Shown here piece by piece: positions 16,707-27,528 of a DNA stretch of 64,000 nucleotides. Each line of letters begins with the position of its first letter. Positions within the stretch are counted from its first letter, which is position 1. Origin of the DNA: Mycobacterium sp. 1245805.9. GTDB lineage: Bacteria > Actinomycetota > Actinomycetes > Mycobacteriales > Mycobacteriaceae. The stretch is taken from assembly GCF_001672915.1 (NCBI RefSeq), contig NZ_LZKR01000182.1, forward strand, positions 1-64,000, in the 5' to 3' direction. The position numbers and the translations under genes are program-made. The notes beneath the pieces are model-generated. The model saw nothing but the letters and a program-made list of their open reading frames with translations. It was not told the DNA's origin and made no database searches.

Positions 16707-18275
16707 ATGAGCCCCGAGCCGTGGTGGTCGAACGCGGTCTTCTACCAGGTCTATCCCCGGTCGTTCGCCGATAGCGACGGCGACGGCGTCGGCGATCTGG
16801 ACGGGTTGACGGCGCGCCTGGATTACCTGACGCAGCTGGGCATCGACGCGATCTGGCTCAGCCCCGTCACCGTCTCGCCGATGGCCGACCACGGCTACGA
16901 CGTCGCCGATCCGCGTGACATCGACCCGCTGTTCGGCGGCATGCCCGCGATCGACCGGCTGATCGCGGCTGCGCACGAACGAAACATCAAGATCACCATG
17001 GACGTGGTGCCCAACCACACCAGTTCCCAGCATCCGTGGTTCCAGGAGGCGCTGGCCGCCGGGCCGGGCAGCGCCGCGCGGGCGCGCTACTGGTTCCGCG
17101 ACGGCAAGGGGCCCGACGGGGCGCTGCCGCCGAACAACTGGACGTCGGTGTTCGGCGGCTCGGCATGGACCCGGGTGGTGGAGCCCGACGGCAAGCCCGG
17201 CCAGTACTACCTGCACCTCTTCGACACCGAGCAGCCCGACCTGAACTGGGAGAATCCCGAGGTCTTCGACGACTTCGCGAAGTCGCTGCGGTTTTGGCTG
17301 GACCGCGGGGTCGACGGCTTTCGCATCGACGTGGCGCACGGGATGGCCAAGCCACCCGGCCTGCCCGACGCGAAGGAAGGCGTCAAGGTGTTGAGCCACA
17401 CCGACGACGACCCGCGCTTCAACAACCCCAGCGTGCATGAGATCCACCGCGGGATCCGCAAGGTCGTCGACGCCTACCCCCACGCGGTCACCATCGGCGA
17501 GGTGTGGGTGATGGACAACCACCTATGGGCCGAGTATCTGCGGCCCGACGAACTGCATCTCGGCTTCAACTTCCGACTGACCAAGATCGACTTCGACGCC
17601 GGCCAGATCCGCGACGCGATCGAGAACTCGCTGAAGGCCATCGCGATTTACGACGCCGTTCCGACCTGGACGCTGTCCAACCACGACGTGGACCGCGAGG
17701 TCACCCGCTACGGAGGCGGCGAAATCGGGCTGCGCAGGGCGCGGGCGATGGCGATGGTGATGCTCGCCCTGCCGGGCACGGTGTTCATCTACAACGGCGA
17801 GGAGTTGGGCCTGCCCGACGTCCTGGACCTGCCCGAGGAGGTGCTCCAGGACCCGACGTGGGAGCGCTCCGGTCATACCGAACGCGGCCGCGACAAGTGC
17901 CGGGTCCCGATCCCGTGGTCGGGTGACGCTCCCCCGTTCGGCTTCTCCGCGTCCGCCGACACCTGGCTTCCGATGCCGGCGGCCTGGGCGACGCTCACCG
18001 TGGAGAAGCAGCGCGACGACCCCGACTCGACGCTGTCCTTTTACCGGCGCGCCCTCCAATTGCGCAGGGAGCGAGGCGAATTCGAGGGTGGCGAGCTGGA
18101 ATGGCTGGCCGCCGACGACGAATTGCTGATCTTCGAGCGCCACGGCGGCGCCCTGGTGTGCGCGCTGAACGCCGGCCCGCTGCCGATGGCTTTGCCGCCG
18201 GGCGAGGTGATCCTGGCCAGCGCGCCGCTGGTCGACGGCAAGCTGCCACCGGACGCGGCGGCCTGGCTGGTCTGA
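16707..18275 (+). CDS. aglA: Alpha-glucosidase AglA (GH13)
   Basis: Cytosolic GH13 glycosidase of the oligo-1,6-glucosidase/alpha-glucosidase group (Rv2471). It has 522 residues. Region I is DVVPNHTS (about 99-106), the nucleophile Asp208 is in GFRIDVAHG, the acid/base Glu265 is in TIGEVWV, and the third carboxylate Asp327 is in LSNHDVDRE. The start MSPEPWWSNAVFYQVYPRSF is standard. It is likely cotranscribed with glbO. Substrates are probably short alpha-glucosides such as isomaltose or sucrose-type sugars; this cannot be fixed from sequence. Confidence 0.94.
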   Translation: MSPEPWWSNAVFYQVYPRSFADSDGDGVGDLDGLTARLDYLTQLGIDAIWLSPVTVSPMADHGYDVADPRDIDPLFGGMPAIDRLIAAAHERNIKITMDVVPNHTSSQHPWFQEALAAGPGSAARARYWFRDGKGPDGALPPNNWTSVFGGSAWTRVVEPDGKPGQYYLHLFDTEQPDLNWENPEVFDDFAKSLRFWLDRGVDGFRIDVAHGMAKPPGLPDAKEGVKVLSHTDDDPRFNNPSVHEIHRGIRKVVDAYPHAVTIGEVWVMDNHLWAEYLRPDELHLGFNFRLTKIDFDAGQIRDAIENSLKAIAIYDAVPTWTLSNHDVDREVTRYGGGEIGLRRARAMAMVMLALPGTVFIYNGEELGLPDVLDLPEEVLQDPTWERSGHTERGRDKCRVPIPWSGDAPPFGFSASADTWLPMPAAWATLTVEKQRDDPDSTLSFYRRALQLRRERGEFEGGELEWLAADDELLIFERHGGALVCALNAGPLPMALPPGEVILASAPLVDGKLPPDAAAWLV

Positions 18276-18364
18276 GGCAGCCCGCAGGGGTCACCTTTTG
18301 CACGCACGAAACGTCAGAGGTCGTGTAAGGGCAACATGATCATTGATTGACGAAGGAGTCCGAT

Positions 18365-18661
18365 ATGCCCACGTTGATCGTGCGATATGAAGTGGGGCCT
18401 CAGGGCGTCGATGACATCGTCAAGGCGGTTGAACACGCATTCGCGGCGGTGAATGAGCGACAGCCCAACGGCATTCGATGGACCTACTGGCAAGGGCCCG
18501 CCGACACCGAGTTTGGTGCGATCCTCGAGCTGGCTGACGGGGTCGAGAATCCGCTACCGGACATCGCCGCAGCGCGCGGTGTTCAGGAAGCGGTCGCTAA
18601 GGGCATTGATGGTGAACCGCCGACGCCTAAGCCCGTCACCGTCATCGGATCGTACGGCTAG
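18365..18661 (+). CDS. Conserved hypothetical protein, 98 residues
   Basis: Starts at ATG 18365, seven bases after GAAGGAG, a good ribosome site. MPTLIVRYEVGPQGVDDIVK at the start, then an alternating hydrophobic and amphipathic layout, suggests a small alpha+beta ferredoxin-like (ABM-type) domain; the middle reads IRWTYWQGPADTEFGAILEL. No catalytic motif, signal or membrane segment is seen. It may correspond to Rv2472 by position. The function is unknown. It converges on the gene at 18679 with only 17 bp between stops. Confidence 0.75.
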   Translation: MPTLIVRYEVGPQGVDDIVKAVEHAFAAVNERQPNGIRWTYWQGPADTEFGAILELADGVENPLPDIAAARGVQEAVAKGIDGEPPTPKPVTVIGSYG

Positions 18662-18678
18662 GCCGACCAATCGGCCGT

Positions 18679-19365
18679 TCAGGCCAGCACCAGCGCCGCG
18701 TGCGCGCGGCGCCGGTACACCGAGCCGAACTTGGCGTCGACACGCAGCCAATTCGGCAGGATCCGGACGCGGACCATCTCGTCGGCGCCGATGGCATCGG
18801 GTGACTGCGGCAGGAAACCCATTGCGGTCAAAGCGAATACGCAGCGCATCGGCAGGCCCACGCTGACATCGGACCCTTGGGAGGCCGAGCTGACGCGAAT
18901 GACCTCCTGGTCGAGCAGCGACACCGGCGGACCATGAGAACTGCCATGCTCCCTGGCGAGCTGCGCGCCGCGCTGCGCCAGATCCAGCATCACCCGCGCG
19001 GGTACGTCGTCGAGGTGGACAAAGCCGGATTCGGGGGGCAGGGCGCCCCGCCACGCGGAGTCCATCGCGTAGCCGGGGTCGACGTAGCCCTCGGCGTCCA
19101 TCGCCGACAGGCCGCGCGCCAGCCCATCCGCCGCGACCGACAAGTCGTCGGGTCGCACCCGGCCGACCACCACCCGACTGGCCAGCACGTCGAAACCGGT
19201 TGCCACCCAAGCGGTCAGCAGCCCGGCGGATCGGGCCCGCAGCCGGATGACCGCGGCGTCATCGAGGCGCATCGCGTGATCGACGAACGTCGCGAGATCC
19301 CCGCGGTGGGCGGCGTCACGCAACCACACACCTCGCTCGGCTACCCCGCTTATTCCCTGAGCCAC
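18679..19365 (-). CDS. Conserved hypothetical protein (Rv2474c-like)
   Basis: About 228 residues if started at GTG 19365 (VAQGISGVAERGVWLRDAAH), which overlaps the upstream thioesterase gene by 16 bp. The sequence is mixed alpha/beta without recognisable domains: a helical N-terminal half (LARSAGLLTAWVATGFDVLA) and a C-terminal half with LLDQEVIRVSSASQGSD and a final VDAKFGSVYRRRAHAALVLA. No signal peptide or membrane segment. The overlap and shared strand place it at the end of the ettA-gdh-thioesterase run. Function unknown. Confidence 0.75.
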   Translation of the reverse strand: MAQGISGVAERGVWLRDAAHRGDLATFVDHAMRLDDAAVIRLRARSAGLLTAWVATGFDVLASRVVVGRVRPDDLSVAADGLARGLSAMDAEGYVDPGYAMDSAWRGALPPESGFVHLDDVPARVMLDLAQRGAQLAREHGSSHGPPVSLLDQEVIRVSSASQGSDVSVGLPMRCVFALTAMGFLPQSPDAIGADEMVRVRILPNWLRVDAKFGSVYRRRAHAALVLA

Positions 19366-19766
19366 CGTTGCAGATACTCCCGATGGTGGGGTGAGAGCCG
19401 GAACAGCCGCTGCTCCTCGATGTGCACGGCGGCCAGTTGCGTCTCGGCGATGACCGCGGGCTTGGAGGCCGGATCGGCGTTGACCGAGCGCACCTCGTAG
19501 CCGAGCGTGAAGTCGACCGTCCGGTGCTGTTTGGTCCAAATCGTCACCTGCAGAGGCGAATCGGCCAGGCGCAGCTGGCTCTTGTAGGTGACCCGCACGT
19601 CGGCGATCAGCAACCCGATGGTCGTGATGTCGGCGGCGAAGGGTTCCTTGAGGAACAGCACCCGCGCCTCTTCGAGGATGGTGACCATGGTGGCATGGTT
19701 GACGTGCTGGTACATGTCGATGTCCGACCAGCGCACGGGCACCGGTGCGACGAAGCCAACGCTCAA
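19350..19766 (-). CDS. Acyl-CoA thioesterase, hot-dog fold (Rv2475c-like)
   Basis: 138 residues from TTG 19766, the length of the M. tuberculosis homologue. The 4-hydroxybenzoyl-CoA thioesterase type motif is clear: VRWSDIDMYQHVNHATMVTI, with the catalytic Asp in SDID and NH following. The rest (VTYKSQLRLADSPLQVTIWT) fits YbgC/FadM-type hot-dog enzymes that hydrolyse acyl-CoAs. The TTG overlaps the gdh stop as TTGA, so translation is coupled to the glutamate dehydrogenase gene. An open frame extends 50 codons upstream but runs inside gdh and is not used. Confidence 0.85.
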   Translation of the reverse strand: MSVGFVAPVPVRWSDIDMYQHVNHATMVTILEEARVLFLKEPFAADITTIGLLIADVRVTYKSQLRLADSPLQVTIWTKQHRTVDFTLGYEVRSVNADPASKPAVIAETQLAAVHIEEQRLFRLSPHHREYLQRWLRE

Positions 19767-22700
19767 CTCGAGGATCCCCTGCCACTGGTGCGGGTCATCC
19801 GGCGGATCTGCCGCGCGGCCACCGACAGCGTCGCGAGATCCTTTGCCCCGCTTTCCTGGATCTCGCTCAGCGTGCGACGGGCACGCTCCACCCGGGACGC
19901 GCTGATGTGTTCCCACTCGCCGATCTTCTCTTCGCCGCTTTCGTCGGGCTCACCGACCGCCAGCACGTCGAAGCACAGCGACCGCAACGACGCGTAGATG
20001 TCGTCGCGAATCGCCAAGCGCGCCAACGACTGCCAGCGGTCGTGGCGGGGTAGCTCCGAGACCGCCGTCAGCAGGCTGTCGGTGCCCAGCCGGTCCATCA
20101 GGGCGAAATAGGTGTCCGCGACTTCGGCGGTGTCCATCTCGGTGATGTCCGCGACGTCGATGATGTCGAGCAGGCTGTAGCGGTACAGGCCGGCGGCCAC
20201 CCGGTAGGCGAGGTCTTTCGGTGCGCCCTGCGAGGCGAATTCGGCGGCCTCCTTTTCCACGATGGCCTTGTCGTCGCCGCGCAGCCACTCCGACATGCGC
20301 GGCGTCAACGCTTTCACTTTGGCGGCGAATCGATTGATCTCGGCGCCGACGGCCAGCGGCTGCGGGCGGTAGTTGAGCAGCCAGCGTCCGGCGCGGTCGA
20401 TCAGCCGTCGGGTGTCCAGCGTCAGCCGGTCCGACAGCGCGACGGGCAGGTTCGCCGCGCGGATCCGCCGCCAGATGTGACTCACACCGAAGATGGCGTC
20501 GGTGGCGACGTAGGTGCGCACCGCGTCGATCGGCCCGACGCCGACGTCTTCGGTGATCCGGAACGCGTAGCTGATGCCCGCGGCGTCGACCAGGTCGTTA
20601 ATCAGCATGGTGGTGACGATCTCCCGGCGCAGCTGGTGGGTGCGGATCTCCGGGGTGAACCGCTCGCGCAGCGGCGTCGGGAAGTACTGCGGCAGCCTGG
20701 ATGCGAACACGTCCTGCTCGGGCAGTTCGGTGGTCAGCATCTCCTCTTTGAGCGCCAGCTTGACGTGGGCCATCAGCGTGCACAGCTCGGGGGAGGTGAG
20801 CCCGATGCCGACGTCGATGCGCCGGTGGATCTCCTTCTCCGACGGCAGCGCCTCCAGCTCCCGGTTGACGCCGCGTTCCTCGAGGTACTTGATTTGCATT
20901 GCGTGCACCGGCAGCAGGCTGGCCGCATTGGCGCGGCTGGTGCCGATCAAGTCGTTCTGGTCCTCGTTGTCCAGGAGCACCAGTCGCGCGACCTCGTCGG
21001 TCATCGACTCCAGCAGATCCTTGCGCTCCTCGGGCTTGACCTTGCCGGCGGTGACCAGCGAGTCGATCAGGATCTTGATGTTCACCTCGTGGTCGGAACA
21101 GTCGACGCCGGCGGAGTTGTCCATCGCGTCGGTGTTGATCCGCCCGCCCGACAGGTCGAACTCTACCCGGCCCAGCGCGGTCACCCCGAGGTTGCCGCCC
21201 TCACCAATGACCTTGGCGCGCACCTGGTTTGCGTTGACCCGCACCGGATCGTTGGCGCGATCGCCGACGTCGGCGTCGGACTCGGCTTCGGCCTTGATGT
21301 AGGTGCCGATGCCGCCGTTGAACAACAGGTCGACGGGCGCCTGCAGGATCGCCTTGATCAGGTTGGGCGGGGACATCTCGTCGGCCCCAGCATCCGAGCC
21401 GTCGATGCCCAGCGCCTCGCGGACCTGCGGGCTGATCGGGATGGCCTTCTGGTCGCGGTCGTAGACCCCGCCGCCCTCGCTGATCAACGACTTGTCGTAG
21501 TCGTCCCAGCTGGAGCGCGGCAGGTCGAACATCCGCCGCCGTTCCCGCCACGACGCCGCCGCGTCGGGGTCCGGGTCTAAGAAGATGTGCCGATGGTCGA
21601 AGGCGGCGAGCAGCCGGATGTGCTGGCTCAGCAGCATCCCGTTGCCGAACACGTCGCCGCTCATGTCGCCGACGCCGACGACGGTGAAGTCCTCGGTCTG
21701 CGTGTCGACGCCCATCTCCCGGAAGTGGCGTTTGACGGCCTCCCAGGCGCCCTTGGCGGTGATGCCCATGGCCTTGTGGTCGTAGCCCACCGACCCGCCG
21801 GACGCGAACGCGTCGCCCAGCCAGAACCCGTAGGACTTGGCGACGTCGTTGGCGATGTCAGAGAACGTGGCGGTGCCCTTGTCCGCGGCCACCACCAGGT
21901 AGGCGTCGTCGCCGTCGCGGCGGATCACTTCGGGGGGCGGGCTGACCTTTTTCGTTGCGTGGTCGACGTTGTCGGTGACGTCGAGCAGGCCGGAGATGAA
22001 GAGCTGATAGCAGGCGACGCCCTCGGCGCGGGTGGCGTCGCGGTCGGCGGCGGCGTCGCCGGTGGGCAGCGGCGGACGCTTGAGGACGAACCCGCCCTTG
22101 GCCCCGACCGGCACGATGACGGCGTTCTTCACCGCCTGCGCCTTGACCAACCCCAGGATCTCGGTGCGGAAGTCGTCGCGGCGGTCGGACCAGCGCAGGC
22201 CCCCGCGCGCCACCGGGCCGAACCGCAGGTGCACGCCCTCCACGCGCGGCGAGTAGACGAAGATCTCGAACTTTGGCCGCGGCAGCGGAAGTTCGTCGAT
22301 CAGCTGCGCATCCAGCTTGAGCGCCAACACATTACGGGCGCGGGCGGAACCCTCGCGCGTCACGAAGTAGTTGGTCCGCAGCGTGGCCTGCACCAGCGAC
22401 GCGAACGCGCGCAGGATCCGGTCGGTGTCCAGGCCCACCACGGCGTCGATGTCCGCGGCGACCGCGGCGGCGGCCGCTTGGGCGTCGCGACTGGTCGGCG
22501 ACCCCGCGGAAAAAGAAGTCCTGGGATCGAAGAGCGCCTCGAACAGGGTGACCAGGGACCGCACGGTGGAGGGATGCTCGCTGAGCACCGATTCGATGTG
22601 GGACTGGCTGTACGGAAAGCCGGCCTGCCGAAGGTATTTCGCGTAGGCGCGCAGCAGCACGACCTGCTGCCAGGTCAGCCGCGCGCGCATCACCAGCTCG

Positions 22701-24631
22701 TTGAACCGGTCGATCTCGACGCGTCCCTGCCAGATGGCGGTGACCGCGTCGGCGAATCGCTCCGCGGTGGACTCCCGTTCGGCCGCCGTCGTCGCCAGCG
22801 GGATCGTCGGGTGCGGCTGGATCTTGAACTGGTAGATCCACACGGCCAACCCGTCCTGCCGGGTGACGGTGAAGGGGCGCTCCTCGAGCACGACGACGCC
22901 CATGCTCTGCAGCATCGGCAGCAGCTGGCTCAACGAGGCGGTGTGGCCGCCCACGAACCAGGTCAGCTGGGCGGCCGCGTCCTCGCCGCGCTCGGAGAAC
23001 ACCAGCTTGACCGAATCATCGGACAGCTCTTTGATGATCGCGATGTGCTCGATGGCGTCGCCGGGCGTGACGGCCTGTTTGTAGACCTCGGAGAAGGCGG
23101 CGGCGTAATGCTCGGCTTCGGCGTGTGACACGGGCCCGTCGGGGATGTCGGCCGCGGCGGCGACCAGCCGGTCGCCCCAGGTTCGCGCGGCTTCGCTGAG
23201 CAGCCCCTGGATCCGGACGCGGTTGGCTTCCGAGACATCGACGGCCGCCGCGTTCTCGGGCAGCCGGACCATGAAATGCATGAGCGCCCAGGGCGATTCG
23301 CTGACACGCGCGGTGAATTCCAGTCGTGTGCCGCCGAATTCGTGGACCAGGATGTCCTCGATCTGCAGGCGCACCGCGGTGGTGTAGCGATCGCGCGGCA
23401 CATACACCAGGCACGAGACGAAATACTGCAGGCGGTCGGCGCGCAGGAACAGCAAGGCGCGCCGCTGCGATCCCAGGTCCACCACCGCTTTCGCCATCGT
23501 CAGGAGCCGTTCGGCGCTGAGCGTGAACAGCTCCGAGCGCGGGACGGTCTGGATGACGTCGAGCAGCAGTTGGCCCGGGTGGATCGGGTCGCCGTCGGCC
23601 ATCGCCAGCGCCTCGCGGACCCGGCTCGAGACCGTCGGGATGTCCAGGACGTCCGCGTTCATGGCGGCGACCGTGAAGAGCCCGACGAAGCGGTGCTCGA
23701 AGACCGCCCTGCCGCCCTGGCCGTCGTCCGCGTATTCGCGAACCGCGATCGCGTAGGGGTAGGCGCCGTAACGCAGGTAGCTGCCCACCACGGATTGGGC
23801 CAGGACCAGCAAGTGGTCTTCGTCGGTCAATCGCGGGCGCGAACCGGTGCGGGTGCGCAGGACCCCCAGGCCGGTCGCGCCGTCGGCGGAAACCACGTTG
23901 TCGTGCACCCGGGCGCGTTGATAGCCCAGCAGCAGGAAGTTTCCGTTGCCCAACCAGCGCAGCAGCTCCGCGACGTCCTCCCGGTCCGGCGCCGAGTATC
24001 GGTCGTCGGCGTTGGTGTGGACGGCCTCGGCCACCTCACTCAGGGTGGTGATCATCGACGCGGCGTCGGTCGCGACCTGTTCGACGTCCGCCAGGACCTT
24101 GGGCAGCAGCCGTTCGACCTCGGCGAGGGCCTTGCTGTCGACGGACGGCGACAGCGGGACGTAGATCCACGCCTCGCCGTCGTATTGGGACGTACCGGGC
24201 GGCTTCGGTTCGACGCTGAGCAGGTCGCCCGCCGAGTTGCGGTGGACGTCGAACACCGGGGTCATGATGCCCGCGTAGGCGACGCCCAGCCGGTGCAGCA
24301 GCACCGTGACGGAGTCCAACAGCATGCTGCCGTGGTCGGTGACGACCTGCAGGGCGGGCCCGAATCCCTCGGGATCGTCGGCCGGGTGCACACAGACACA
24401 GCTCGCGCGTTCCGCGCGGCACTCGGCGAGCCGATAGTGCGCGCGCAGCATGGCCGGGGTCACCATGAGCGCGGGGTCGACGGGACCGGGTTCCGCCGCT
24501 CCCGGTTCGTCGCCGCGGGGACCGCGGTAGCTCTCGATGTAGGCGTTCGCGATCCAGTCGGGGATGTCGTCACTCGTGGTGAACGTGGTCCACGGCTTGA
24601 GATCTTGCCTAGCACCGGGATCGATCGTCAT
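19763..24631 (-). CDS. gdh: NAD-dependent glutamate dehydrogenase, large (180-kDa) type
   Basis: Oxidative deamination of glutamate to 2-oxoglutarate in the cytosol (Rv2476c). It has about 1,622 residues from ATG 24631 (MTIDPGARQDLKPW), chosen because GGGAG lies 8 bases upstream; TTG 24646 is possible. The long N-terminal regulatory part with ACT-like regions is followed by the catalytic core GGLRWSDRRDDFRTEILGLV, the lysine-bearing VIVPVGAKGGFV, the nucleotide-binding VVGVGDMSGDVFGNGM and a helical C-terminal domain. In M. tuberculosis this enzyme is restrained by the FHA protein GarA. The gene is the second in the ettA-gdh-thioesterase run. Confidence 0.97.
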   Translation of the reverse strand: MTIDPGARQDLKPWTTFTTSDDIPDWIANAYIESYRGPRGDEPGAAEPGPVDPALMVTPAMLRAHYRLAECRAERASCVCVHPADDPEGFGPALQVVTDHGSMLLDSVTVLLHRLGVAYAGIMTPVFDVHRNSAGDLLSVEPKPPGTSQYDGEAWIYVPLSPSVDSKALAEVERLLPKVLADVEQVATDAASMITTLSEVAEAVHTNADDRYSAPDREDVAELLRWLGNGNFLLLGYQRARVHDNVVSADGATGLGVLRTRTGSRPRLTDEDHLLVLAQSVVGSYLRYGAYPYAIAVREYADDGQGGRAVFEHRFVGLFTVAAMNADVLDIPTVSSRVREALAMADGDPIHPGQLLLDVIQTVPRSELFTLSAERLLTMAKAVVDLGSQRRALLFLRADRLQYFVSCLVYVPRDRYTTAVRLQIEDILVHEFGGTRLEFTARVSESPWALMHFMVRLPENAAAVDVSEANRVRIQGLLSEAARTWGDRLVAAAADIPDGPVSHAEAEHYAAAFSEVYKQAVTPGDAIEHIAIIKELSDDSVKLVFSERGEDAAAQLTWFVGGHTASLSQLLPMLQSMGVVVLEERPFTVTRQDGLAVWIYQFKIQPHPTIPLATTAAERESTAERFADAVTAIWQGRVEIDRFNELVMRARLTWQQVVLLRAYAKYLRQAGFPYSQSHIESVLSEHPSTVRSLVTLFEALFDPRTSFSAGSPTSRDAQAAAAAVAADIDAVVGLDTDRILRAFASLVQATLRTNYFVTREGSARARNVLALKLDAQLIDELPLPRPKFEIFVYSPRVEGVHLRFGPVARGGLRWSDRRDDFRTEILGLVKAQAVKNAVIVPVGAKGGFVLKRPPLPTGDAAADRDATRAEGVACYQLFISGLLDVTDNVDHATKKVSPPPEVIRRDGDDAYLVVAADKGTATFSDIANDVAKSYGFWLGDAFASGGSVGYDHKAMGITAKGAWEAVKRHFREMGVDTQTEDFTVVGVGDMSGDVFGNGMLLSQHIRLLAAFDHRHIFLDPDPDAAASWRERRRMFDLPRSSWDDYDKSLISEGGGVYDRDQKAIPISPQVREALGIDGSDAGADEMSPPNLIKAILQAPVDLLFNGGIGTYIKAEAESDADVGDRANDPVRVNANQVRAKVIGEGGNLGVTALGRVEFDLSGGRINTDAMDNSAGVDCSDHEVNIKILIDSLVTAGKVKPEERKDLLESMTDEVARLVLLDNEDQNDLIGTSRANAASLLPVHAMQIKYLEERGVNRELEALPSEKEIHRRIDVGIGLTSPELCTLMAHVKLALKEEMLTTELPEQDVFASRLPQYFPTPLRERFTPEIRTHQLRREIVTTMLINDLVDAAGISYAFRITEDVGVGPIDAVRTYVATDAIFGVSHIWRRIRAANLPVALSDRLTLDTRRLIDRAGRWLLNYRPQPLAVGAEINRFAAKVKALTPRMSEWLRGDDKAIVEKEAAEFASQGAPKDLAYRVAAGLYRYSLLDIIDVADITEMDTAEVADTYFALMDRLGTDSLLTAVSELPRHDRWQSLARLAIRDDIYASLRSLCFDVLAVGEPDESGEEKIGEWEHISASRVERARRTLSEIQESGAKDLATLSVAARQIRRMTRTSGRGSSS

Positions 24632-24676
24632 GCCGGTTGCTCCCAACTCGCGACGGATGCCACATTGCGCCCGATC

Positions 24677-24695
24677 GCCCCGTTATCAGCGGGGC
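24677..24695. terminator. Short hairpin between ettA and gdh
   Basis: GCCCCG-TTATCAG-CGGGGC forms a 6-bp GC stem with a 7-base loop in the 74 bp between the ettA stop and the gdh start. It may end part of the ettA transcripts or be read through. There is no T-tract, so it is a weak call. Confidence 0.45.
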
Positions 24696-24705
24696 AGCCC
24701 TGACA

Positions 24706-26382
<1,677 letters not shown>

Positions 26383-26462
26383 GCCGCGGTTTTGCCTTTC
26401 TGGTCTTTGAGAGAGATCTCGCGGACCATCCTAGGCATCGCGTGGCGGCGCCGATCCCGCAG

Positions 26463-26945
26463 CTAAGCCGTCAGCGGCAGCGGCCCCGTGTCGTCGGACT
26501 CGGCGCTGTCATCGGCATCGGTGTCCTCACCAGCGACGTCGGCCGGTGCTGCCGTGGACGGCGCGGCGTCCGCGGTCGTCGGACCGGTGTAGCCCGGCTT
26601 CTCGATGCGCACGATCGCTCGCGACACGTCCGGTCCGACCGACGTCGCCCGCATCTCCAGCGATGACCGGCGATTGCCGTCGCGGTCCTCGTACTCGCTG
26701 GTGTACACGTGGCCCACCACGATGACCGGCGCGCCCTTGCCCAACGCGGCGCCCACGCCGGTGACCAGCTTGCCCCAGCAGTTGACGTTGATGAACAGCG
26801 AGTTTCCGGGCTCCCACCCGCCGTCAGCCGTCCGCCGACGAGAATTGCTGGCGACGCGGAACTTGATGACCTCCTGGGTGCCGACCTGTCGGCGGTCGGG
26901 GTTGTTGACGATGTGGCCGACGACCGTAAGCGGTGTTTCAAACAT
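26463..26945 (-). CDS. ssbB: Second single-stranded DNA-binding protein (SsbB type)
   Basis: OB-fold protein of about 160 residues from ATG 26945 (MFETPLTVVGHIVNNPDRRQ), preceded by GAAGGGATCAGCCC; an earlier in-frame start at 26969 is less likely. The fold region includes VIKFRVASNSRR, SLFINVNCWGKLV and VIVVGHVYTSEYEDRDGNRR. The C-terminal tail is acidic (GEDTDADDSAESDDTG) but ends PLPLTA and lacks the DDDIPF-type tip used to recruit partners. It corresponds to Rv2478c, a paralogue of the essential Ssb. Its upstream side abuts the hipBA insertion. Confidence 0.9.
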   Translation of the reverse strand: MFETPLTVVGHIVNNPDRRQVGTQEVIKFRVASNSRRRTADGGWEPGNSLFINVNCWGKLVTGVGAALGKGAPVIVVGHVYTSEYEDRDGNRRSSLEMRATSVGPDVSRAIVRIEKPGYTGPTTADAAPSTAAPADVAGEDTDADDSAESDDTGPLPLTA

Positions 26946-27158
26946 GGGCTGATCCCTTCTCGGTTGCATTTCTCTGTTGGCGCGGTGAGCGCATCACCGC
27001 CCTGTCTGATCGCCATTCAGCCGGGCACCACAGACGGATTCCGCGTTGCGACGACGTCCAGCTGCGGCCCCTGTGGAGAAAACCGTGACTGTGGATCGGT
27101 TCGTCGGCTGGTGCGAGGCGTGTTCCATGGCAAGCCCTAGGCCGCCGGGGGACGCGCT

Positions 27159-27290
27159 ACATATTTCGATCATGGAGGCCGCAATCTGCGATGCTCGAAA
27201 TATCGATCATCTAGCGCCTCAGCACCTAGTGATTGAAATATTGATCATCTAGGCAGAAGAGCCGTATGATCAAAAAATGAATCATCCTGT
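27159..27290. promoter_or_regulatory. Repeated operator-like sites before hipB-hipA
   Basis: The AT-rich leader holds several related sites. GAAATATCGATCATCTAG at 27197-27214 and GAAATATTGATCATCTAG at 27235-27252 are direct repeats exactly 38 bp apart. ATATTTCGATCAT at 27161-27173 is a third copy of the core. TATGATCAAAAAATGAATCA at 27265-27284 overlaps the hipB start codon and has TGATC/GATTCA-type symmetry. This is the usual layout for autorepression by a HipB antitoxin or HipBA complex. The whole 307-bp gap at 26970-27276 holds no gene besides this region and the ssb2 promoter. Confidence 0.65.
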
Positions 27291-27528
27291 CGCGCTGGTG
27301 TACGACACCGTCGAACTCGGCGAACGCCTGCGGCGGGCGCGCCAGGCTCGAGGCTTTCACCAGGGTGAGCTCGCTGACCGTATCGGGGTCACTCGTATGA
27401 CCGTCTCCCGCCTTGAGCGGGGGGGATCTGTCAGCGTCGATATTGCGCTGCGCGCGTTGTCGGAGTGCGGAATGGCACTCGCGCTGGTACCGAAGTTTGC
27501 CCGCGTGGCGGTGATCGATGACGCGTAA
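27277..27528 (+). CDS. hipB: HipB-like XRE-family antitoxin
   Basis: 83 residues forming one helix-turn-helix domain: LGERLRRARQARGFHQGELA then DRIGVTRMTVSRLERGGSVS. This is the XRE/Cro fold (about residues 12-67), with a short C-terminal strand. It should neutralise HipA and repress the operon by binding the repeated sites upstream. The first ATG (27277) has no strong ribosome site; GTG 27298 is an alternative. It overlaps hipA by 11 bp, the normal arrangement for a toxin-antitoxin pair. No counterpart occurs at this place in M. tuberculosis. Confidence 0.88.
   Translation: MNHPVALVYDTVELGERLRRARQARGFHQGELADRIGVTRMTVSRLERGGSVSVDIALRALSECGMALALVPKFARVAVIDDA

Noticed and set aside
20477..24703. 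Several long plus-strand frames opposite gdh
   Set aside because: No domain, ribosome site or start context; expected by chance against a 4.9-kb GC-rich gene.
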